Assembly (NCBI GenBank): GCA_937128785.1
Contig: CAKZMS010000605.1
Coordinates: 1-6,830, forward strand
Source of the DNA: an uncultured Opitutaceae bacterium
GTDB taxonomy: Bacteria > Verrucomicrobiota > Verrucomicrobiia > Opitutales > Opitutaceae
Direction: 5' to 3'
DNA length: 6,830 bases
Shown here piece after piece: positions 1 through 6,028 of this stretch. The position numbers were made by a program, and so were the translations under genes. Position 1 is the stretch's first letter; every line of letters starts with the position of its first letter. The notes beneath the pieces were generated by a model that made no database searches, had not been told where the DNA came from, and was given only the letters and a program-made list of their open reading frames with translations.

Positions 1-2667
1 GAATTTCCCGTCTAGAGACATGTCTATTCTAGCCGGACGAGAGGGTAGAGGCAGGTGTTTCTCGATGCTACCCGTGAGTGCATTCCAGAGGGTCAGTTTT
101 TGTTCGATCCCAATACTAATGACCAAACCTTCGTCGCTCATTTGCATGCCAAGAATCTCTTCGTATTCCAGGCTCAGATCCCGTTTGTGAAAACGGTGGA
201 GTACCCCCCGCTTGGCGGGATCCCAAAGCACGAAATTGCCACTACGAGAAAGAATCAGCCAGCGGTTCCCGGATGGTGATGCCGTGATCGAATCGATAGC
301 CTCGGGGGATTCGAAAGGATTGATTTCAATGGCACCTGAACCGGTCGTAGTTTTCAACTCGATCAGGCGATCTTGCCTGGTAACAAGCTGGGTGACGTCG
401 GGACCGGCCTGGACGACTGCTCGAATGTCATTCCGTTCCCAGAGCTTGGTGAGAGAGTCCAATTCCCAGACCACGCATTTGGCGTCAGAGCTCAGGGTGA
501 TCAAAAACGACGAACTCGTATCGATGGTAACTTCGAACATCCCCGCATCGGGGTGCAGGGTAAACTGGGCTTGAGTGCTTTTCTGATTTGGAGCGCCGAT
601 CTGCCAGCGACGGACTTCGCCCTTTCGATCAGAGGACCAGACGAAGTTCTCGTCCGCCGAGTAGGCCAGACTATCGATCTGACTTCCGCTGCCGCGCAAC
701 TCAAACTCAGTTTGGTGGGCTTCGGTATTCCATTGGACGATTCGATTTCCGTAGGTTGAGACCACAAACCGATTGCCCGAACGATTGAAACGAATGGTGC
801 CCCCGCCGGAGGTCAGGGAGAGGGGGGTAAAGTTTTCAGCCCGAAGATGAGGGGGGCCGAGATGTAGCTCCCTGGTGTGATAAAGGATTTTGTCGCCCTG
901 CGGAGAAATAGATGTGGGCACGGCGTGAGCCGCGGCCAATCCCGGGTTGGATTTTTGCCCGGTGCGCATGTCAATCACCCGCCAGTATTGGGTTTGATCC
1001 GTTCTGGCATCACGGGTGGTAACCAGATTGGTGTAACTAAGGTCTACCGAAGCGGAAGCCTCTTGAAATAGCCAACGTCGATCACCCTCCATTTGATCAA
1101 TAGGCCACGACACTTCATCCTCACCCGTCTCATAGTTCCAGATAGCCAGACGGTGAGGCTGATTTTGAGGACCGTCTTCAAAATAGAGTAGTCGTGGAGC
1201 GTGGGGATCCACGGCTAGAGGGCGGTTGATTCCGGCTTTGGCGGGAACCGGGTCCCGTTCGCCTGTTTCCAGCGACCACGTTTCCAGAGCGTAGTTGGGA
1301 TCTGACCCCACGATACGGGTGCCATCAGGCGTAAATCCTGCGATACGGTGGATGCCGGGAATATTGCGAACAAACTCCCCCGTCTTTTGGTCGTAGAGTT
1401 CCACGGTGGGTAGGTTATTGTCGACGGCCACCCACCGCCCATCCGGGGATGCTTCGATCCGCGTCACGATGTCCCCGGAAGGCCGAATGATTTCGGCGGG
1501 ATCTCCCTGGGCCTCGCGATACAAGGCGTGCCATTCGAATCCGCGCAGATCGGGATCATCGAGTTTTGGTATGGCGCGTTCCAGTGATTCTCGGGCGACG
1601 CCATAGTTGCCCACCTGCAAGGCCCGTTGAGCGGCGGCGATGCTGGCGTCGTAGAGGGTGCGGCGAGTCAGGTCGGCTAGCTCCGCCTCGGCGGCGGCGC
1701 GGCCGGCCGCTTCGACGTTGGCGCGGTTGCGCTCGATGGTGGCCCCAATGCCGGCGACGATGGCCACCGCTACGGCGGCGAGCACCCACTTGCGGGCGCG
1801 GGCCAAACCTTTCTCGGCGAAACGCAGTCGGCGAACGGATTTGCCGGCTTCGAGCAGGTTCAGCTCATGCAGCAACGACTCGGCATCGGGGTAGCGTTCG
1901 CTGGCGAGTGGCGCACACGCTTTAATGATGGTCTCGTTGAGTTCGAGCATCTCGGCGCGATCCGGCCGGCTGGCAAAGTCGGGGGGAAGGCTGGGGAAGT
2001 CCTGACGGTCAAGTCCGGTGACGAGCTCGTAAAGCACCTTGCCGAGGGAAAAAACATCGGCGGCCCGCGTGCCCGGACCTTCCGGGGGAACAAACCCTTC
2101 CGTGCCCACGAAGGTCATGGCCTCGGAGGCCACGCTGACCAAACCGATGTCGGCGAGTTTGGGTCGGCCGGCCACCATGATGACATTGGACGGTTTGATA
2201 TCGCGGTGCACCAGGCCGGTGCGGTGCAGTTCGGCCAGTCCCGCTGAGAGCTCGATCGCGTAGCGAATAACGTCCTCCGTCGGGACGTAGTCCGATTGAT
2301 CACGCACCGCCTTGAGGGTGAGCGGGGCGTAGCAATCCGGATCGATTTCGCGACCGGTGACCACGTCGTCGGCCAACTCCATGACGTAGTAAAAAAAACC
2401 CGCCGCTTCATTCCGGCCGACGTGCAACAACGCCAGTTGGCGGGCCTCGCCCTGGGTCAGGCGGATGAAATCGGTGAGCCCGCGAAACTCCCGTTCGTAG
2501 GGTTCAACATCGGTGAAGCGTTCCCGCCAGACCACCTTGACCGCCCGGAGCATCCCGGTGGCTCCGCGGGCGAGCCACACATCACCATAGCTGCCCCGGC
2601 CGATGATACGCAGCAGCGTAAAGTCGGGGACAGGCGGGACGGGCGGGCTGGTTTCCTCCGGCGGCAC
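1..2667 (-). CDS. Membrane Ser/Thr protein kinase with WD40-repeat sensor region (3' end outside window)
   Basis: This frame stays open for 889 codons from a GTG at 2667 to the left edge, so its C-terminus is missing. Residues about 15-280 form a Hanks-type kinase domain: glycine loop GRGSYG (23-28), ATP-binding lysine K44 in AVKVVW, probable helix-C glutamate E60, catalytic loop HRDIKPSN (154-161), metal-binding DIG (173-175, replacing the usual DFG), and DVFSLGKVLYE in the F-helix region. All core catalytic residues are present, so an active enzyme is expected. A single membrane helix follows (about 294-311, after RARK), then an Ala/Glu/Arg-rich stalk that may be coiled coil, then the linker DLRGFEWHALYR, common in kinases of this type. 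From about residue 396 onward come about 12 divergent WD40-like blades (for example SPDGRW, LTLWNALTG), probably extracytoplasmic. The gene follows the sigma factor at 2729 in what looks like one operon. The start is uncertain: a CTG at 2697 would add ten residues. The signal sensed is unknown. Confidence 0.93.
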   Translation of the reverse strand, partial: MPPEETSPPVPPVPDFTLLRIIGRGSYGDVWLARGATGMLRAVKVVWRERFTDVEPYEREFRGLTDFIRLTQGEARQLALLHVGRNEAAGFFYYVMELADDVVTGREIDPDCYAPLTLKAVRDQSDYVPTEDVIRYAIELSAGLAELHRTGLVHRDIKPSNVIMVAGRPKLADIGLVSVASEAMTFVGTEGFVPPEGPGTRAADVFSLGKVLYELVTGLDRQDFPSLPPDFASRPDRAEMLELNETIIKACAPLASERYPDAESLLHELNLLEAGKSVRRLRFAEKGLARARKWVLAAVAVAIVAGIGATIERNRANVEAAGRAAAEAELADLTRRTLYDASIAAAQRALQVGNYGVARESLERAIPKLDDPDLRGFEWHALYREAQGDPAEIIRPSGDIVTRIEASPDGRWVAVDNNLPTVELYDQKTGEFVRNIPGIHRIAGFTPDGTRIVGSDPNYALETWSLETGERDPVPAKAGINRPLAVDPHAPRLLYFEDGPQNQPHRLAIWNYETGEDEVSWPIDQMEGDRRWLFQEASASVDLSYTNLVTTRDARTDQTQYWRVIDMRTGQKSNPGLAAAHAVPTSISPQGDKILYHTRELHLGPPHLRAENFTPLSLTSGGGTIRFNRSGNRFVVSTYGNRIVQWNTEAHQTEFELRGSGSQIDSLAYSADENFVWSSDRKGEVRRWQIGAPNQKSTQAQFTLHPDAGMFEVTIDTSSSFLITLSSDAKCVVWELDSLTKLWERNDIRAVVQAGPDVTQLVTRQDRLIELKTTTGSGAIEINPFESPEAIDSITASPSGNRWLILSRSGNFVLWDPAKRGVLHRFHKRDLSLEYEEILGMQMSDEGLVISIGIEQKLTLWNALTGSIEKHLPLPSRPARIDMSLDGKF

Positions 2668-2728
2668 AAACGTCAGCCAATGAAATAATTGTGGCAGCGT
2701 CCAACGTCAAAACGCCGCCGTCGTCCGA
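2668..2728 (-). other. Sigma factor/kinase junction with non-ATG initiation
   Basis: The kinase frame opens just after a stop at 2707-2709. Between there and the glycine loop there is no ATG; the only initiation-type codons are CTG (2697-2695) and GTG (2667-2665). The first in-frame ATG, at 2553, would remove the glycine loop. No clear Shine-Dalgarno sequence precedes either candidate. The sigma gene ends at 2729, so ribosomes finishing it would be 31 to 61 bases from the start, which is compatible with translational coupling (inferred). Confidence 0.45.
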
Positions 2729-3361
2729 TCAGTTGTGATATTCGCGCAGGCGCTTCACCTCGTGCTGCAGCTGTTTTTTGAGACGATGAGTGATCAGGTA
2801 GACGGTGGGGCGATTGATCCCGAGGTCCGCGGCGATCTGGGCGACGGGCTGGCCGCAGCGAGCATGCAGATCGAACGCCTGAAAGTGTTTGGGGGGCACG
2901 CGCCGAGCCAAGCGCTCCATGGCGGTCTCAAGCACGTGTTTTTGCCATTCCAACTCCCAAAAATCCTCGGTCGATTCCTCGGCGATGTTCTCGAAAGGGT
3001 CGTTGGTCGGCTCTTCTTCACCGGCGTGATAGCGTTCGCTTTGGGAGCTGGCGCGGTCGCGTTGGCGAAATTTGTCGGCGATGCGCCAGCGGGTCTGATT
3101 CATCAACCACCGGCGGAACGCCCCGCGATTTTCCCGCGCCTCGTAGTCTTTGATGCGGTTGGCCACGTTGCTCAGCACATCCTGCACGACCTCGTCGGAT
3201 TCGGCGTGATTGAGGCCTGCCCGTAGGGCGAGTCCCCGAATAAAACGACGATAGAGGCGGTAGAATTCATCCCAGCTCTCATTATCGCCCCAATCGCGGA
3301 GACGGAAAAGCAGGCTCGGGCGTGTGAGCAGGGAAGGTTGTTCGGCTTGGGTCATTATCAT
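2729..3361 (-). CDS. ECF-type RNA polymerase sigma factor
   Basis: The 210-residue product has the two-domain layout of extracytoplasmic-function sigma factors. Region 2 spans about residues 27-101 and includes the core-binding/-10 recognition helices around DEVVQDVLSNV and the stretch FRRWLMNQTRWRIADKFRQRDR. Region 4 spans about 144-203, with a helix-turn-helix at about 171-195 (QPVAQIAADLGINRPTVYLI) for -35 recognition. There is no region 1 or 3. The linker, about 102-135, is acidic and rich in Ser/Thr (SSQS, EEEPTNDPFEN, EEST). No anti-sigma gene is adjacent; a WD40 Ser/Thr kinase lies immediately downstream on the same strand. In sigma/kinase pairs of this kind the kinase is thought to control the sigma factor, possibly by phosphorylation, but here that is inferred from position. 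The first ATG (3361) has AGGA only 3 bases upstream; the second (3355) has it at 9 bases, so the real start may be 3355, giving 208 residues. Confidence 0.92.
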   Translation of the reverse strand: MIMTQAEQPSLLTRPSLLFRLRDWGDNESWDEFYRLYRRFIRGLALRAGLNHAESDEVVQDVLSNVANRIKDYEARENRGAFRRWLMNQTRWRIADKFRQRDRASSQSERYHAGEEEPTNDPFENIAEESTEDFWELEWQKHVLETAMERLARRVPPKHFQAFDLHARCGQPVAQIAADLGINRPTVYLITHRLKKQLQHEVKRLREYHN

Positions 3362-3364
3362 GAG

Positions 3365-3368
3365 TCCT
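3365..3368 (-). promoter_or_regulatory. Ribosome binding site of the sigma factor gene
   Basis: AGGA on the minus strand lies 9 bases before the ATG at 3355 and only 3 before the ATG at 3361. Normal spacing therefore favours initiation at the second methionine (MTQAEQ). Confidence 0.5.
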
Positions 3369-3400
3369 GAAACGGACCAGATAGGGGAAATCTTGCAGAA

Positions 3401-3429
3401 AAATTAGGAAAAATCGCGAAATGCCGCAA
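3401..3429 (-). promoter_or_regulatory. Candidate promoter for the sigma factor/kinase operon
   Basis: On the minus strand TTGCGG (3429-3424) and TAATTT (3406-3401) are separated by exactly 17 bases and lie about 40 bases upstream of the sigma start codon. Both boxes match the housekeeping consensus only partly. The surroundings (3362-3470) are distinctly AT-richer than the genes, as expected of a promoter region. A better -10-like hexamer, TAAAAT (3458-3453), sits farther upstream next to an A-tract but lacks a matching -35 box. An autoregulatory ECF-type promoter cannot be excluded. Confidence 0.28.
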
Positions 3430-3514
3430 GGCCGCCGCGGCGCTCTGCAAATATTTTACTTTTTTTGAAAGATTCGGTGAGACCACCCCGTTTCAGAGGG
3501 CAAAAGCGATTGTA

Positions 3515-3904
3515 ATGTCTACTGGCCCCTCTTCATCCGACTCCGTTGCCTCGGCGCCTCCGCGATCTGTCTCGAAAGAGGGCCGTGATTTGCGGGCGAA
3601 GAAACCCGAGCTGACCCAAGAGGAGCGGGCGAAGGCGGCTCGTTTGGTTTGGCGGGCACCATCCGAGTTGGCGGAGCCTCCTGGACCGGAGAAGATCCTG
3701 CCTCAGCTGGACGCCCCCGGGATTCGCATCGAATGCGTGAGTCGACGGCCCGTCGAGACCCTCGCTGCCCGCGTGGAAGCTTGTCGCGAAGGGCAGCGCG
3801 CCAAGGGCCGCATGTTGGCCTCCACTTTTTGCCACGGGGGCAGCCTCTTCCTCGTTTTCAAGCACTGGCCTTACAGTGCTGATCCTTTTCCGCGATCGAC
3901 CTGA
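3515..3904 (+). CDS. Hypothetical protein, 129 aa, no recognised family
   Basis: I do not recognise this protein. The frame begins with ATG and encodes a Ser/Pro-rich, probably disordered first 20 residues, a charged helix-like stretch (about 32-48, PELTQEERAKAARLVWRAP), another Arg/Glu-rich segment (about 80-100) and an aromatic C-terminal part with STFCHGG and FKHWPY. There is no signal peptide or membrane helix. Most third codon positions are G or C and the amino-acid mix is protein-like, which favours coding, but the only possible Shine-Dalgarno (GAGGG, 3496-3500) lies 14 bases before the ATG, too far for a strong site. It is divergent from the sigma gene and converges on kynB. A 110-codon antisense frame (3865-3533) covers nearly the same bases and looks less protein-like. 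It could be a small lineage-specific protein, a decayed gene remnant or non-coding. Confidence 0.4.
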   Translation: MSTGPSSSDSVASAPPRSVSKEGRDLRAKKPELTQEERAKAARLVWRAPSELAEPPGPEKILPQLDAPGIRIECVSRRPVETLAARVEACREGQRAKGRMLASTFCHGGSLFLVFKHWPYSADPFPRST

Positions 3905-3951
3905 GTCGAGTCACCAGATCGCGGGAAATCCCCCGGGGTCGCCAGCTATGG

Positions 3952-3986
3952 GCCAGCTTGCTGGCGGCCCCCTCGGGAGAGAGGGG
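3952..3986. terminator. Hairpin-forming segment between converging genes (weak terminator candidate)
   Basis: Two short perfect inverted repeats lie just past the kynB stop: CCCCTC/GAGGGG (3969-3974 with 3981-3986, 6-base loop) and GCCAGC/GCTGGC (3952-3957 with 3960-3965, separated by 2 bases). They sit 19 to 55 bases beyond the end of kynB and about 50 to 80 beyond the stop of the plus-strand hypothetical gene. Neither is followed by a T-run on either strand, so a classical intrinsic terminator is not shown; they could simply protect the kyn mRNA 3' end. Confidence 0.25.
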
Positions 3987-4004
3987 ATCCGCAAAATGGT
4001 CAAC

Positions 4005-4631
4005 TCAGTCCGTCGTGCGCAGAATGGCTCTCACGGGTGAGCCATCCGCCCCGCGCAGGCGCAGGGGCAATGCGATCAACTCGTAATCCCCGGGAGGTGC
4101 ATCATCGAGGAGCAGGTTTTCCATGATGAAGAGCCCGACGGCATTGCAGGCGAGGTGGATGGGCAGGTCCTTGCTGGTGAGCTCGTCCACCGACGGGGCG
4201 TCCAGACCAATCAATTTCACCCCTTGGGCGGTTAACCAAGCCGGCACGTTGGGCTGCATTAACGGCCAGGTTTCCGGGAAAACATCGGGCGAGGACCACG
4301 CGCCGGAGCGCAGTAGCAGGCGCTCGGCGGATCCGGCATCGATCGCCTCGAGTCGTTCGATCGTGATCGCATCCCAGTCGCGGATATCCACCACGCGGGC
4401 CGGTCCCATGTAGGTTTCGAGCGGCACCTGATCGATGGGAATGCCCTCGTCGTTGTAGTGGTAGGGGGCGTCGGCGTGCGTGCCGTTGTGCGGACTGATG
4501 GTGAGGCGTCCCACGTTGACGGCATCGCCGTCGGCGATACGCGCCGCAAAATCGAAGGCGACCGGCGTATCGCCGGGCCATTCCGGCGTGCCGTTGTGCA
4601 GGGGGCGGGTGATGTCGATGAGTTGGCTCAT
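4005..4631 (-). CDS. kynB: Kynurenine formamidase (arylformamidase, EC 3.5.1.9)
   Basis: This enzyme hydrolyses N-formylkynurenine to kynurenine and formate, the second step of tryptophan breakdown through kynurenine. The 208-residue product is full length for the bacterial metal-dependent cyclase-type KynB family (about 210 residues). The hallmark segment HNGTHADAPYH gives the predicted zinc ligands H48, H52 and D54 and the active-site H58. H159 and E171, in LPIHLACN and IMENL, match the remaining conserved zinc/catalytic positions, and W18 in WPGD matches the substrate-contacting tryptophan. The C-terminal pattern LIALPLRLRGADGSPVRAIL is typical of the family. No signal peptide, so cytoplasmic. 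It follows kynU by 26 bp and is probably co-transcribed with it. No Shine-Dalgarno sequence precedes the ATG: the bases before it are C-rich. The frame after the stop stays open for another 48 codons, noted separately. Confidence 0.95.
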   Translation of the reverse strand: MSQLIDITRPLHNGTPEWPGDTPVAFDFAARIADGDAVNVGRLTISPHNGTHADAPYHYNDEGIPIDQVPLETYMGPARVVDIRDWDAITIERLEAIDAGSAERLLLRSGAWSSPDVFPETWPLMQPNVPAWLTAQGVKLIGLDAPSVDELTSKDLPIHLACNAVGLFIMENLLLDDAPPGDYELIALPLRLRGADGSPVRAILRTTD

Positions 4632-4657
4632 GTTTGGGTGAGTGGGGAGGTGCCCAG

Positions 4658-5908
4658 TCAGGGGGCGGCGGTTTCCACACGGGGAAAATTTTCGTAGGCG
4701 CGTGTCTCCATGATTTCAATCAGCCTATCGACCGCCTCGTCGACCTCGTCCGGTGCGGTATAGAAGGCATTGGGCGACAGCCGCAGCACGGCGGGGTGCC
4801 GGTAGTCGGGAACGATGCCGCGCTCGCGGAGGGCAGGGCAGATTTGGCCGGCGGCCGGGTGGCGCAGAGCCAGGTGTCCTCCGCGTTCGTGCGGCGCCTC
4901 GGGGGTAATAAGTTCAAACCCCCGCGGGACCAGATCGGTGATGACGCGATGGAGCAGGCGGGCATTGAGCAGGAGTGACCGCTCCCGGATCGCGGAGATG
5001 CCACCGGCTTCGTCGAACAGATCGAGCGAACCGGCCAACGGGGCAAGACTCAGGATCGGGGGCGTACCGACTTGCAACCGGGCTGCGCCTGCCGCGGGCG
5101 TGTGGTGTGGTTCCAGATTGAAGCGGACGTCGGGCTGCACGCCCCACCAGCCCGCCATGCCCGGTGCGCGGTCATGATGCCGTTGATTGAGATAGAGGCC
5201 GCCGATCGCTCCGGGACCGGCGTTGAGGTATTTGTAGTTACACCAGAAGGCGAAGTCGGCTCCGTTCGCGTCGAGCTCATGGGGCACGACGCCGACACTG
5301 TGGGACAAATCCCAGCCGATCAGGATGCCTCGTTTTCGGGCCTCTGCGGTGATCCGGGCGAGGTCGAGCAGTTGACCGCTGACGTAGAGCACGCTGGGCA
5401 GCACTATCACCTGCACATTTTCGGTCATGGCCGCGACGATGTCGGCCGTTGTCAACGTGGCGCCGTCGACGGAACCGACCAAACGCAGGTCTTGTTCCGG
5501 ATCGCGACCACGCAGCTGCAGATGACTCGAGATCGCGTGATGATCTGAGGCGAAGTTCAGCGCATCGGCCAGAATGACGGGGCGCTGCGTATTGGTCGGA
5601 TCATAGAGGGTGGCGAGGAGTTGGTGCAGGTTGTTGGTGGTCTGGCCGGTCAACGCCACGGATCTGGGGGCCGCGCAGAGCAGAGGTTCCAAGCGCGCCG
5701 CCAAACGCTCGGGCAGGTCAATCCAACCCGCAGTTTGCCACCCTCCGATCCCGTGTTGTTTCCAGGCCTGCAGGCAAGCGGTGAGCTGATCCTCCGCCCG
5801 TCGGCTGAGCAGCCCTAGAGAGTTGCCATCGAGGTAGATCTGACCTGGCGGCAGATGAAACTCGGCGCGGAGTCGCGTCCAGAGGTCATCATTTTCGGGC
5901 GCAATCAT
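4658..5908 (-). CDS. kynU: Kynureninase (EC 3.7.1.3), PLP-dependent
   Basis: Kynureninase splits L-kynurenine into anthranilate and L-alanine (and acts on 3-hydroxykynurenine in some organisms). The protein is a fold-type I PLP enzyme. Counting from the ATG at 5908: YLDGNSLG (25-32) near the N-terminus, phosphate-contacting TGQTTNN (87-93), FASDHH with D122, WDLSHSVG with D200 and H203 contacting the cofactor, and NYKYLNAGPG with the PLP-binding lysine K226 preceded by Y225. W255 (GWWG), GTPP (281-284) and the substrate-carboxylate arginine R376 in LRLSPNAFY are also in place. The resulting 416 residues match the usual bacterial length. An in-frame ATG at 5944 would add twelve Arg-rich residues unlike the family start; AGG 11 to 13 bases before 5908 mildly favours the shorter form. 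It is the first gene of a kynU-kynB operon. Tryptophan 2,3-dioxygenase (kynA) is not nearby, so the upstream step must be encoded elsewhere or the substrate imported. Confidence 0.95.
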   Translation of the reverse strand: MIAPENDDLWTRLRAEFHLPPGQIYLDGNSLGLLSRRAEDQLTACLQAWKQHGIGGWQTAGWIDLPERLAARLEPLLCAAPRSVALTGQTTNNLHQLLATLYDPTNTQRPVILADALNFASDHHAISSHLQLRGRDPEQDLRLVGSVDGATLTTADIVAAMTENVQVIVLPSVLYVSGQLLDLARITAEARKRGILIGWDLSHSVGVVPHELDANGADFAFWCNYKYLNAGPGAIGGLYLNQRHHDRAPGMAGWWGVQPDVRFNLEPHHTPAAGAARLQVGTPPILSLAPLAGSLDLFDEAGGISAIRERSLLLNARLLHRVITDLVPRGFELITPEAPHERGGHLALRHPAAGQICPALRERGIVPDYRHPAVLRLSPNAFYTAPDEVDEAVDRLIEIMETRAYENFPRVETAAP

Positions 5909-6028
5909 GGAACGCGAACCTGTGCGGCGCGGGGGTCGATGCAACTGAGATCAGGATTTCCCCGGAAAAGACGCCGGCCCCCATTTGCGTTGCGAGTGGC
6001 GGGCGATCGCCGTGAAGGTCCGGGTCGG
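5909..6028. promoter_or_regulatory. Divergent intergenic region between kynU and the membrane glycosyltransferase gene
   Basis: About 120 bases separate the two divergent starts, so promoters for both genes should lie here or slightly inside them. No convincing -35/-10 pair was found on either strand. The only symmetric elements seen are the inverted repeat TTTCC-CC-GGAAA (5957-5968) and the palindrome GCGATCGC (6003-6010); either could bind a regulator, but both are short enough to arise by chance. Confidence 0.35.

Noticed and set aside
1566..1925. 119-codon Arg-rich plus-strand frame and neighbouring frames
   Set aside because: Antisense to the kinase membrane helix and stalk; extreme Arg/Pro content is typical of an out-of-frame reading of Ala-rich GC-rich DNA.
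1867..2247. 126-codon plus-strand frame
   Set aside because: Lies opposite the kinase catalytic domain, whose motifs are unambiguous on the minus strand.
2735..3226. 163-codon plus-strand open frame over the sigma factor gene
   Set aside because: It is exactly antisense to a clearly recognisable sigma factor and its product has no family features; long antisense frames are common in GC-rich genes.
3431..3443. GC-rich palindrome-like run (GCCGCCGCGGCGC) upstream of the sigma gene, considered as a terminator or operator
   Set aside because: Low-complexity GC repeat with no T-run next to it and no partner site.
3533..3865. 110-codon minus-strand frame opposite the hypothetical gene
   Set aside because: Composition is Leu/Arg/Gly-rich with an RRRR tail and no recognisable domain; the plus-strand frame is the better candidate, though neither is proven.
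4102..4719. 205-codon minus-strand frame spanning kynB and the kynU end
   Set aside because: Same strand but a different frame from kynB; Arg/His/Pro-rich with no motifs, while kynB has a complete active site.
5072..5548. 158-codon plus-strand frame
   Set aside because: Antisense to the PLP-binding core of kynureninase and not protein-like.
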